Assembly (NCBI GenBank): GCA_019722365.1
Contig: JADFUC010000188.1
Location: forward strand, 186,001 to 250,000
Direction: 5' to 3'
DNA: 64,000 bases
DNA from: Lithospermum erythrorhizon
Taxonomy: Eukaryota; Streptophyta; Magnoliopsida; Boraginales; Boraginaceae
How positions within the stretch are numbered: position 1 is the first letter of the stretch; each line of letters begins with the position of its first letter. This document shows, one piece after another, positions 24,549 through 35,044 of the stretch. Both the position numbers and the translations under genes were made by a program. The notes under the pieces were generated by a model. The model had not been told where the DNA came from, searched no databases, and worked only from the letters and a program-made list of their open reading frames with translations.

Positions 24549-25700
24549 ATGGGAGGTTGCTGCTGTTGCTGTGCGTCTAGACAAGCAGAAATCCGTAACT
24601 TGTCACCACTGTACCCTGTAAGTGTGTGTCCTGACTCCTGTACTCCAATCGAACTTTAATTTGTTTTTCAAACAGTTCACCATATCTTTGTAGCGTTATT
24701 CTTTTGCATTTCATTATTAAAATATTGTCTGGTTGACTGATTCTCTGTTCATATTACATTATATCGCCTATCAAGGATGAATCATGAAACTATGCTAAAA
24801 AACTGTTTCAGAATTTTACATCAGAAGGTTAATGCTGTATGGAGTAACTATTTTAGAAGCATTTTTAGTGACATACATTGTTTCGAACTCGTTGAAGAAG
24901 ATATTAAACTCTTTATTAGCAGTATCCCAGGGAATCAGAAGAGCGGGAACCCTTATCTCACCGTGGCAGAATCTCTGCGGTATCTACAGGACTCTTGGTT
25001 GACACTAATCTCGATACTTCGATCCCAGACACTTATAGACCACCTCCTGCTCCAATTCCATATGAGGTGTTGACTGGAAGACAATGGCCACCTCCAGGTA
25101 ATCAAGAAAGCAGTGGTAGCCATTCTGAGGCGGCAGTGCAACCAATAAACTTGGACCTTGCAGGTGAAGCAAACTCTGTAAATGATATGGTAACTACAGT
25201 TAAAGACTTGAAGGGGTCTGATAACAATGCGAAGTTTGAGAATGAGCTCTCCACACCAAAGGAAGTTGAAGATGAGATCGAAAACTCTGGAGAACTTAAA
25301 AAATCAAGTCAGCGTACTAATTTTATCCTGGAGGAGTGTCCCACCTGTCTCGAAGGTGGAATATAATCGATGCCATGTGACTCTTTCTCTTCCCATGATT
25401 ATGAACCAATTTCTCATTACTGTTTTTCTATTTGTGACAGAATATGATGAAGAGAACCCTAAAATTATGACGAAATGCGAGCATCATTTTCATATGTCAT
25501 GTATACTCGAGTGGTTGGAAAGAAGTGATAATTGTCCTGTTTGTGGCCAGGTTTGCCTCGCTTTTCTAGTACTAGATAAAGATTTCTTTAGATGATAATG
25601 TTTGTATATTCACTTACATGATTGCTTGTAAATTTTTTTTTTTTGACAGTATTTCTTGTTGTTGCAGGAAATGGTTTTTGATGATTTAATTAATGGTTAG
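24549..25700 (+). CDS. RHB1A: RHB1A-type RING-H2 E3 ubiquitin ligase (4 exons, 214 aa)
   Basis: Exons are 24549-24617, 24923-25355, 25441-25550 and 25668-25700. They total 645 nt and all junctions are GT-AG with matching phases. The protein begins MGGCCCCCASRQ, a context for N-myristoylation at Gly2 and palmitoylation of the Cys cluster, so it is probably membrane-anchored. Residues 24-60 include YPRESEEREPLSHRG and VDTNLDTSIPDTYRPPPAP, hallmarks of the RHB1A group. The RING-H2 domain near the C-terminus has all eight zinc ligands: C162, C165, C180, H182, H185, C188, C199 and C202. W192 lies in the E2-contact position. The last 12 residues include EMVFDD. The predicted role is transfer of ubiquitin from an E2 to unknown substrates. 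The middle region (about 75-155) is variable and acidic, and contains a possible 66-nt in-frame exitron at 25098-25163. Confidence 0.9.
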
Positions 25701-26891
25701 AGGTTTGTCTTGCACATAGTTTGTTCCTGGTGATTGCTCAAGAGATGTCTCCAGTCATTTCAACCCAATGATTTCAGCTGAATTTTGTATTTAGTAGCAG
25801 TTGTTTTAGCTGATTTATTTCCTTAATTATAGTTCTACTCTCAGCAATGGGACACAAAATGGTAAAAGGAGAAGGCAGTGGAGTAAAAGGTGTGGACGTT
25901 AAAGGGGTCATTTACTTGCATCATGAACGTCAAAGATTGCTAGCGCGCTTTGGATAGGTGCACTCATCATCCGACTACTTTGTCCATCAAGAGATAACTG
26001 AATATATATTGTATATGATGTGTTCTACAGTTCAGCCTCTTTTCCTTTGGAAATCTGAGATTTGTCAGAAAGATTATCAGGTCCTTTGAAATTCTTTTAT
26101 TTCTTTGATGTCTGTTTTCTTTGTTTAGCTAGTTCAGGTGTAGTATGCAAAACAAATGCACAAGACATCCATACTATGGCTAGACTCTTGTTCCTTTCTA
26201 TTTTAATATTTGCTTCATGGCTTGGAGTCAATGTGTAAAGTGAGGCTAAACCCGCAAAAAAATGAATATCTTAAACATTTAGCAATAGTTCATGTATATA
26301 AAAGTTCTTGGTTCTAGTAAATAGTTCGCCAGCACTTCTGGAAAGCCCTCTTCTTCATCCCTTGAACAAAAGTCTGATTGGTTTAATTTTACTTTCCAGT
26401 ATGTTGATGCATCATGGATCAATAGATCATTTGCTCATATTAGTTCATATTGATTGGATGTATATGTATATGTAATGTAGTATTTTTTATGTAGATTTTG
26501 CAATGCTCTCTTATTTGAACGACCAAGGTAGAAATCACCATTTGGAAGTTGTTATCGAGTTAGAGTGGGTACTGGACTATCCGACTAGAGTCACTTTACC
26601 AACCAGGTGGTTTAAAAGCGAAGCTTTCAGGGTTGGAGGGAGTATTTCTTAGCCAAAACTAAATTGTAATTATGGAATTCTGAAGTGCAAAAAGAATCTT
26701 ATACAGGGAGTTTACAGATTCTGTAAGGATAAGGATTTTTATCTACAATAGCTAAATCTACACCACTAACTTATATTTTCCTTTATTTTTCTTTTGTTTT
26801 GATGAAGTATGCATCACTTGAACTCTTCAGACTACGAACTTGACCATTTTATTCAGTCCTCCTCTCCTTCAACTTGCTACCAAAAACTTCA
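25701..26891. other. Intergenic region between RING-H2 and mTERF genes
   Basis: The first part is probably 3' UTR of the RING-H2 gene. The T-rich part before 26892 is likely the promoter and leader of the mTERF gene. GGAGGGAGTATTTC near 26636 resembles a MITE terminus without a visible partner. No additional gene is supported, although an upstream ATG at 26809 opens a long overlapping frame. Confidence 0.5.
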
Positions 26892-27842
26892 ATGTCAGCA
26901 GCAGCAGCTTCTGCTGCATTCCATGTTTCTCTATGCTTCTCTACTCATAAGTCATCACCATCTTCATCATCATCATCATCATCCCAAGCTCCAATTGCAG
27001 AACAAGCAACAACACTATCAACATCTCAACCCCCCAAGAGTCTCCTTCACAAACATCCTCTATGGTCACCAACCCATAAAAACATATCCCTTCAATTCAA
27101 AGAAAAAATATTATGCCTTGAAATCTTGGGGGTTGATTCAGGCAGAGCATTAGCTCAAAACCCATGTCTACACACAGCTTCTCTGCATTCCATCCACTCA
27201 ATTATAAACTTTCTTGAATCCAAAGGCATCCAACAAAAAGACTTGGGCAGAATATTTGGCATGTGTCCAAGAATCCTAACATCAGATATCAAAACTAACC
27301 TTTATCCAGTTTTCAACTTCATCTCATACGACCTCAAAGTTCCAGACCAAGATTTAAGAAAGATCATTAATAAATGTCCAAGACTCTTAGATTGCAGTGT
27401 TAAAGATCAACTGAAGCCAACATTGTTTTATCTACAAAGGCTTGGCTTTAAGGATTTGCATGCATTGGCTTATCAAGATCCAATATTATTAGTTTCCAGC
27501 GTGGAAAAGACATTAATTCCTAAGTTGGATTATTTGGTAAGTTTGGGATTTTCAAGAAATGATGTAGTGGGGATGGTAAAAAGATGTCCAGACTTGTTCA
27601 CTTTCAGCATTGAAAATAATTTCAAGCCTAAGTTTGAGTATTTTGTGGATCAAATGAAGGGAACATTGGAGGACTTGAGAGAATTTCCTCAATATTTTAC
27701 GTTTAGTTTGGAGAAGAGAATTAAGCCTAGGCATATGGAGGTTTTACAGAATGGGGTTAATGTTCCTCTTCCTCTTTTGCTCAAGAGTACTGATGATGAA
27801 TTCAGAGAATTGTTCAAGGCAACCCAAGAGGGTGAATCCTAG
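26892..27842 (+). CDS. MTERF1: mTERF family protein, plastid-type (SOLDAT10/mTERF1-like), intronless
   Basis: A single 951-nt ORF encodes 316 residues from the ATG at 26892 (MSAAAASAAFHV). The frame stays open 18 bases upstream but has no earlier ATG there. The first 60 residues are Ser/Ala/Thr-rich with a run of eight serines, consistent with an organelle transit peptide. From about residue 68 (FKEKILCLEILGVDSGRAL) to the end there are mTERF repeats with the usual L/F-P signatures: IFGMCPRILTSD, INKCPRLLDCSV, MVKRCPDLFTFSI and REFPQYFTFSLEKRIKPR. Such proteins bind organellar nucleic acid and control transcription or RNA maturation. I recall the closest relative as Arabidopsis SOLDAT10 (mTERF1), a chloroplast protein whose loss alters plastid rRNA and singlet-oxygen responses. 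That assignment is from remembered similarity. A separate upstream ATG at 26809 opens an overlapping frame. Confidence 0.93.
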   Translation: MSAAAASAAFHVSLCFSTHKSSPSSSSSSSSQAPIAEQATTLSTSQPPKSLLHKHPLWSPTHKNISLQFKEKILCLEILGVDSGRALAQNPCLHTASLHSIHSIINFLESKGIQQKDLGRIFGMCPRILTSDIKTNLYPVFNFISYDLKVPDQDLRKIINKCPRLLDCSVKDQLKPTLFYLQRLGFKDLHALAYQDPILLVSSVEKTLIPKLDYLVSLGFSRNDVVGMVKRCPDLFTFSIENNFKPKFEYFVDQMKGTLEDLREFPQYFTFSLEKRIKPRHMEVLQNGVNVPLPLLLKSTDDEFRELFKATQEGES

Positions 27843-30673
27843 AAATGTTATGTTGGGTTTAATACTTTCTTTACTTTGTAAAATGTATGTTTGTAATTAA
27901 CTGGAGGTTAATGTTTGTATTAATATGTTAAAGTTGTAAATTTAGATAAGTTGAAATGTGTACATATAGGAATAAATTGATCAAATATGTTACATTTCCA
28001 TTTTGATCAAATATACGTAACATTAGACTAAAGTAATTTAGAGTAAATTAAGGGCGACCTTTATAGAGAAGCACTCACTTGTATCAATTAGAATCGAATG
28101 AAGTATTCCTAAACTTGTGGAAAGTTTCTAACTATTGTGGCAATTTCATGTTTCCTTCCGCTAATAATATTGGCTTTAAAAAAACATTCGCTCACTTGTA
28201 TTAGTGAGAATATAAATTTTATAACCATTAGAACAATTCGATATTTGAGATCGTTGATCCTCGAAAGATGCAAATAATAATTTTAGAATTCAAAACTACA
28301 TTTTATTTTATTTTAACTATTATAATTACCACTATAGTATCTTCGTTGATAACTCTGTTTTTCACCTCACAGATCACACTACCAAGGTTAAACAAGCTCC
28401 AACACGTACCATACTTCAATGAATTATAGTCATTTTCTCTAAAATAATTATTCATATTTTTTTCTTAATGATCTGATGAATTTAGGCCAGATATTTAGTG
28501 GGTTAATGAAGCAAACTGAAAATGCCAAAATGGATTCTCCAAGAAAAATATTTTTGAAAGATTACAAGCCTCCTGAATACTTCTTTGATACGGTATATTT
28601 GTCTTAGATCATAATGCAAATAAAATTGTCATTGTGTTGCATGTGTTGTATTTATGGAACCAATTTGAGGTGGACTTGGCATTCTCTTTGGGTGAGGTGT
28701 GAGGAGTGAGCAATTGTTTGTCTGAAGATCACGCTTCTCCCATTTTTCTTACTCATCTCGAACCGAACTCATTCTGAAACCGGAATCGTAGTAACCTAAA
28801 TCGGAAAAGTGAACTGACAAACCGAACCGATGAAGCCAGTACAAAAACCTAATGGTTTTAATAAAAAGTAAAATAGTAATGTTTATATATATATATATAT
28901 ATATATAAACCACCAAAAACCTAAACCTAATCACCTTAAATTTCATTTCCCAAAGCATATACCATTTCACACACTTCTGCCCGGCGAGCAACCACTACCC
29001 ACCACTCATCCTGAATAAATTATTTCTGCCATTATTGTTCTCGGTATTGTAGTATATTTAGTGCTTTAGAAAATTTGAAATTATATAGCTAGTAATTAGA
29101 ATTGCTTCACTAATGTTAGAATCGTAGAATGTAGTTTTCTAATGTAGATTATTTTAGATTATCATTGAGATGGGAGGAGAAATTATCGCTATCATGTTTA
29201 ATCAAAAAGCAGGAAAAATGGATAAAGTCAAAATCGCTCGCATCTATGATTCAATAATCGCCCCGGAAATTCGGAGGTATTAAGATGCTGATTTGTTAAA
29301 TCGCTTCCGACATCTGTATTATCGATTATTGAAATCGAGATGCACATGATTATTGATATGAATAATGTTAGTTATTTGCCTAAAATTTACTAAGCTATTT
29401 TATTGAACTATTTTATTATATTTTGATATGTTTATCGATTAGATTTATGATTATTCATATTTCAGGTATTCTTTGACATGATAGTTTATTATTGTAGATG
29501 GGCGAATTCCATCATCCTTGCTTTCGCTTTAGCTTTATCGTACTATCTCGGATCTGTTTTCAGACTATTACTACTTGCTTTTGTTCAGATTCTGAATTAC
29601 AGATTGCTCTTTGCTTTCAGATTCTGATTATTGTGACTGTTTTGTTTTGTATTGATTATTATGACTTTTTCTTATTTTGTATTCGCATTATTCAGAAAGT
29701 TGCTCTAATTTTGTATTCGCATTATCTTATTTGTTCACCTCTTTTCTATTTGGACCTGTCTGAATTTTTAAATTCGTTTTCATTTTATTTTAATAAAAGT
29801 AAACTGATGTGAAATAATAGCAGAAAATGACAAGCTTAAAAACGTATCATTAAATAAATGCTAAGTGCCGAATAACAATCCTAAAAAATCCAAATCCAAA
29901 ATTTCTGCGCCCAATTTGAGGCCCAGAACTGAAAATAAATCGGTGAACTTCAAACTTTAACAGCCGAACCGATTCACCTGAATCGAACCTGCCGGGTTCC
30001 ACCCCAAAATAACCTGAGTTGCTGATTCGATTCGCTTTCCCGAAACCCAACCGACCGACCTTCCAGTTCTAATGGGGCGTACTTGTTTTGCTTTTGTTTC
30101 ACTTTTCATTATATCTTTGTCATTTATATACGCATGATATTTAATGACACAAACAAGACAACAACATGAAAACATACTTCTAAAGTTTCGCTCAGTTATG
30201 ATAAAGAAAGTTTCTGATCAGACGAACCACTACAATCAGCACTATCTACGAATACGCCACAACGCATAACAATAGGTAAGATAATGACCCATTTGATTTA
30301 CTCCGTATTGTACTCGAACCGAAAATTAGAGAATATGAAATTTTGATTCCATATGACATGGATGTATATCTGCATGATATCTTAAGCAATTTTTCTCTTT
30401 CTGAATAGTTTGCTCTTCTCCATTAGTTCTGGATGGAGAGGACTTAAAGTTGATTCAAATCAAGGTCAATGACATGTTGATGTGAATCAGCTAATATAAG
30501 TCCCAATCCCATGCTGTAAAGACAACTGAAAGTTTTATGATCAGTAATCATGTGCATCTTAACTCACGGTTACAGGATGCCAACATTATGCTCTCTGGGA
30601 CAAGAAACCTTTGTTATATATAAATTTCAACTTCTTCTTAAGAACTGGAGTGTAACTGACAAACTTGTAGAGT
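27843..30673. other. Intergenic region with possible transposon debris
   Basis: No gene is supported. Phrases such as AACCGAACCGATGAAGCC (about 28818) and CAGCCGAACCGATTCACCTG (about 29961), together with the less AT-rich stretch 29870-30080, resemble subterminal sequence of hAT-like elements. The ORFs at 28749-28991 and 29498-29812 are low-complexity or hydrophobic without motifs. Confidence 0.5.
28883..28907. repeat. (TA)n microsatellite
   Basis: About 12 consecutive TA units in intergenic sequence. Confidence 0.95.
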
Positions 30674-31804
30674 AACATGCGTGATTGGTTCCAGCTGAGC
30701 TTAAAGGAATTTCCGACTGTCTTCCGTGATCAGGTGAAATAGGAAAGAAATTATACAATGCAGGAATAAATATGTGTGAGGCGGCAACCAAATGTAAGTG
30801 CATGATTCAAGCCACAAATATGACAGAAACGTTGCAGCTCTGTTGGCCATTGAGATGACGCCTGGCAAAACCCGTGATGAAGTTTTGAAGGATTTCTAGC
30901 ACAAGGAAACATGATTACTGGTACACCTAAAATTATTTAGTAGTGTGGATCAATCTTTTGCTTCAGGAGCAGAAAGTACATTGGAATAGTTTTTAATTTT
31001 ATACCTAGCTAAAATTTCTTACTTTATTAACTTGTCTCTGGATCGGTACTTTTTTTTTTCTTTCGAAGGACACAGCAAATCTGTAATGTGCTTGGTGGAT
31101 CACAGAGAAGGCTGTTTGGCTAAACATGTTTTGTGCTATAGGTCGTAAATAAGTGGCTTGCTATTCAAGCATTCTCAGACACTCCCGGGAACGTTGAGAA
31201 CGTCAGGAAGCTATTAAACCATCCAGCTTTTGACATGCATAATCCAAATAAGGTTTGTAGAATCCTTTTTACCGAGCTTATACCCTGATCTTCTTCATTT
31301 CAAAGCTGTGATGCCTATAAATATAAAGAATCACCAGGCATATGCTCTTATTGGAGGATTCTGTGGGTCCGCCGTGAATTTCCATTCTAAAGATGGATCA
31401 GGTTACAAATTTTTGGGTGAAATGGTGGTGCAGCTAGACAGATTAAACCCTCAGGTCTGTTGAAATATGAGATTTACTTGACTCGTTAAACCAGTTATTA
31501 CTAAGACAATTTGTTTCTGTTTTTCTTCCTACTTGCCCTTACATCTTTAAGATATCTATGGATCATAGGTTTCATCTCGCATGGTTTCAGCCTTATCAAG
31601 ATGGCAACATTATGACAAATCCCGACAAGCTCTTGCCAAGGTAAACTCATCGCCTGAAAAACATCTGCGCTATAGTTTCCACTTCGGTTATATCTTTTAG
31701 TTGTACCAAGGAGAAATTCACAGGAGCAATTGGAGAAGATATTGTCTGCAGAGGGACTTTCAGAGAATGTGTTTGAAATTGCCTCAAAGAGCTTAGCTTC
31801 CTGA
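30674..31804 (+). pseudogene. Broken PepN-like M1 (puromycin-sensitive type) aminopeptidase fragment
   Basis: The 3' part keeps four clean exons: 31142-31252, 31338-31454, 31569-31640 and 31724-31804. They encode [71 protein letters not shown] and a C-terminal SENVFEIASKSLAS followed by stop. These match the C-terminus of plant PepN-like M1 aminopeptidases. Upstream, 30674-30733 encodes RDWFQLSLKE and TVFRDQ, the segment just after the catalytic HEXXH in this family. Hundreds of residues that should separate the two are missing. Around 30800-30895 a piece with ATNMTE and EMTPGKTRDEVLKDF is frameshifted and ends in a stop where Tyr is expected. The zinc site and most of the enzyme are absent, so this should be inactive. 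Retained introns point to DNA-level duplication, not retroposition. Confidence 0.85.
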
Positions 31805-32755
31805 AAAGTTCGTATTTCTTTAGGTATAATGGATATTTACTAAAGTACGGGATGCTACAACTCACAAATGTGTCCCTTTGTTAGGCATTGTTAGGAACTT
31901 GTTGAATAAACTGAATTTCCTAGGACTCTACAAATGTGTCTTTGTTTGACATTGTTAGAAATTTGTTGGATATTAGTAACTTCTTGTTGCTTTCTGTAAA
32001 CAAATGTTGTTAGAAGTCATAATGAATGCTCTTCAAGATTATCAAGAAGCAAGGAGATGGGGACAATGAGTATGCATGTGATGGCATATCCATTACAAAT
32101 ATTCGGATTCCCTGAGCATTTTCTTAAACACACAGGAATTAAATTAAGAAATGGATAAGTATTAGTAATAAGCAAAACAAAGGGATAACAACAAAGTCCT
32201 TTTCATGCCAACTTATTTAGCATAGTCGTTATGGATGACAAGTTTGGTGGAAGAATGATCAGTTTGTTTTATAAATTATGATTTATTGATAAGAATAAAA
32301 ACTAAATAGTATGGTAATTAATTGAAATTGTGCTAGAGTTTCAATTGCAAGAATTTCATTGTATAAAACATCGACATGTTACAATGCCTATCAAGAGACT
32401 CTTGTCTAAGCAAGGTAAGGGAGTCGGATAGTATATAGCCTTAACACCATGGAAACAGGTAGACTGTTTCTGAATTGATCTAAGAGTGAAGTTCAAATAC
32501 TATCTAATACGGAATACTTCATAATAGATAAGAATCGAGTGCAGACACTATATTCTCCATTGTATCATTGGTGGGGGAAATATGATATGCAACTTAAGAG
32601 GAAAAAAAGAATTCTTCATTCATCATAGGATAGAGAGAAACAAGCTTTCCTGTTGATACAGATTACAGAATCTACTGATAATTACACACATTGCATATAA
32701 ATAGATAGCAGAAACGTTGAACAATCCACTTAGTAACAACATGAAATAATTTGAT
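31805..32755. other. Intergenic, including the PIP1 3' UTR side
   Basis: No gene is supported. The right-hand 100-150 bases (about 32600-32755) are probably the 3' UTR of the minus-strand aquaporin. Near 31880 and 31935 a phrase ACAAATGTGTC followed by TTTG and CATTGTTAG is duplicated at about 55 bases spacing. Confidence 0.5.
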
Positions 32756-34698
32756 TTAAGTTCTCTTGAATGGCATGGCTCTGATGACGATCGTGTGGTA
32801 CACTGCAGCAAGAGCAGCTCCAATGAAGGGACCAACCCAGAAGATCCACTGCAAATTCCAAATAACACATACTCACATTATAACTTTCAAATGGTAAATA
32901 CAAATATTAAGTATGTCGTTTGGGTCGAATGACTTACGTGGTCATCCCAAGCTTGATCCTTGTTGTAGATGATGGCCGCTCCAAGACTCCTGGCAGGGTT
33001 GATTCCAGTTCCGGTGATTGGAATGGTGGCCAAGTGAACCAAGAACACTGCAAATCCAATTGGAAGAGGAGCCAAAATCTGCAAGCACATTCATCACTTC
33101 ATTGAAAATCGAGTAACGTTCGAATAACCAAACTGCCCCTTATTACAACAGTTAGATAATAAGGCAACAATGACAAAAAAAAAAAATGAAAACGAAAAAG
33201 AAGTTAGATAGAGGCAACATACTGGAACGTGTGAATCTCTGGCACTCCTCTTGGCATCAGTGGCAGAGAAGACAGTGTAGACTAGGACAAAAGTGCCAAC
33301 AATCTCAGCACCAAGACCATCACCCTTTGTGTAACCATGGTTAACAACATTAGCTCCACCACCAAGTCTTTGATAAGGACCCTGCATGAATCCCTTCACA
33401 ATCCCAGCACCACATATTGCACCAAGGCACTGCATCACAATGTAGAATATGGCTCTTGTCAAGGAAAGTTTCCTAGCCAAGAACAATCCAAAGGTCACAG
33501 CTGGGTTGATGTGTCCTCCTGTTTAACCATACCAAGAAGATAGAAAATCAGATTTATAGTTTCCATCTAGAGGACTTCAAAATAAGCTAGTATTGGAAAC
33601 ATCACAAAAAATAAAAAATGCTTGGATTGAAAAGAATCAAAGTGAATCTTTAAATAACGATGTGCAGTTGAAGAAATTAATTGGACAAAAAGTAGAAGAT
33701 TAAAGAATGAGGTTGTGAGCTTTTTTCACTTTCTTCCAAAACAAAAATCCTAGTAGTTTTTTTTTTAGTTCGACCCTTGACATTGGCAATACAAGGATAG
33801 GATCTAATGTTACATAGACATTAGACTAACACTTATGGTTATAATAGTAATTGGAATTTCTTGAAATTTTTTACTTTTAATTTTTTTTGTAATTTTGATT
33901 TTTGAATTTTATAATTATAAAAGTGATTGTATATATTAATTAATTTATAATGAAATTTATATGTTTGATCCTTCTTCTTTATATTTCCACACTAGCATGA
34001 TATTAATTGATACTAGAAATTACCAAAAAATTAGATATAATAAAAATAAGTTATTGGACTGTTTCACTTAGATATCACTTTTTTATGTGCTATATTAGAC
34101 CAGGAACTACGATTAAGTATGCGCTATTGAAGCTTAGTCAAATTAGAATAGCACAATAAAAAGTGGTCTAACATAAGCACTATGGTAGTTCTAAGCGTTA
34201 TCTCAACTATATAAATAACTTTGAACCATCGCCATCTACCATTTGCATTTATAATGAAGGGGTTATATTCTTCCATAAGCAGATCTTCCAATTCATAAGC
34301 TAAAGATTCATAAACAACCAAGAACATGTATGAAAGAAATGAAGCGATGAAATGTAACCTCAATTACCTGAAATACCAGCAGTGCAGTAGACAAGAGCAA
34401 ATATCATCCCCCCAAAAGCCCAAGCAATCCCTTGTATCCCCACAGAAGCACACTTATTATCCGACCTATTCACTCCCATCACAGTCAACACAGTAATATA
34501 CAAAAACAGCAGAGTAGCCATGAACTCAGCAATCCCAGCTCTATAAAACGACCATGAGGACAACTCTCCTGCCTCAAACAATGGAGCTGGAGGTGGCTCC
34601 TTGTAGTCCTTATCTGTTTGTGCAGCAATGCCCAATGGCTGCCTCTCTGTGTACTTGTTGGCTCCCATCTTAACATCTTCCTCTTTGTTCTCTGCCAT
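32756..34698 (-). CDS. PIP1: PIP1 subfamily plasma membrane aquaporin (4 exons, 286 aa)
   Basis: Exons are 34698-34368, 33518-33223, 33078-32938 and 32848-32756. They total 861 nt and splice GT-AG in frame. Length (286 aa) and the long N-terminus ([20 protein letters not shown], then [14 protein letters not shown]) are typical of PIP1. Six membrane helices are visible. The two pore loops carry NPA at 115-117 (GGHINPAVT) and 236-238 (GINPARS). The selectivity filter fits water (His in helix 5, Arg after the second NPA). The signature [20 protein letters not shown] is intact, including loop D His207 linked to pH gating in PIPs. The C-terminus ends [13 protein letters not shown]1 proteins move water, and some move CO2 or small solutes, across the plasma membrane, often as PIP1/PIP2 heterotetramers. 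The start context AATAATGGC is good. A TATA box and a MITE lie upstream. Confidence 0.97.
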
Positions 34699-34825
34699 TA
34701 TTGTTGCTTTCTTGAGTAAAGGTTTCCAGAAACTACTGGTTTTTAATGGATTTTCAAAGAAGGAGTGATAGTAAAGTTGAGTAAAGTTATGAGGTGGTGT
34801 GGAAATGGATAGGCTGAGGGGGTAC

Positions 34826-34831
34826 TTTATA
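34826..34831 (-). promoter_or_regulatory. TATA box of the PIP1 gene
   Basis: On the minus strand the sequence reads CAGCTATAAAGTACCCC, with TATAAA about 128 bases upstream of the start codon. This gives a leader of roughly 95-100 nt, normal for a plant PIP gene. Confidence 0.75.
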
Positions 34832-34893
34832 GCTGATATCTCATAACATTTGATAATTAAATACTCCATATATATACCTAAAGCTAGGGAAAT

Positions 34894-35044
34894 GCTATAT
34901 GGACTATCAAATAATATTTTTTAGATATGAAATTATTATTCTATCTTTAATTGAAATAATTTCAATTACTATATTTAAAAATAGGAACACAAATTATATT
35001 ATCTATTTTTAAAAATAAATACATTATTTGATGGCGTATATAAC
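34894..35044. mobile_element. Small MITE in the PIP1 promoter, about 150 bp
   Basis: The left end GCTATATGGACTATCAAATA and the right end, read on the minus strand, GTTATATACGCCATCAAATA form an inverted repeat that continues into TATTTTT-like sequence. The middle holds the palindrome AATTGAAATAATTTCAATT, so the whole element could fold into a hairpin. It begins about 63 bases upstream of the TATA box. Confidence 0.65.

Noticed and set aside
28749..28991. 80-codon minus-strand ORF
   Set aside because: Its core is the TA microsatellite read as YIYIYI, so it is a low-complexity frame.
28740..30080. Possible transposon bounded by AACCGAACCGA-rich segments
   Set aside because: The segments are similar in style, but I could not pair them as terminal inverted repeats or find a target duplication.
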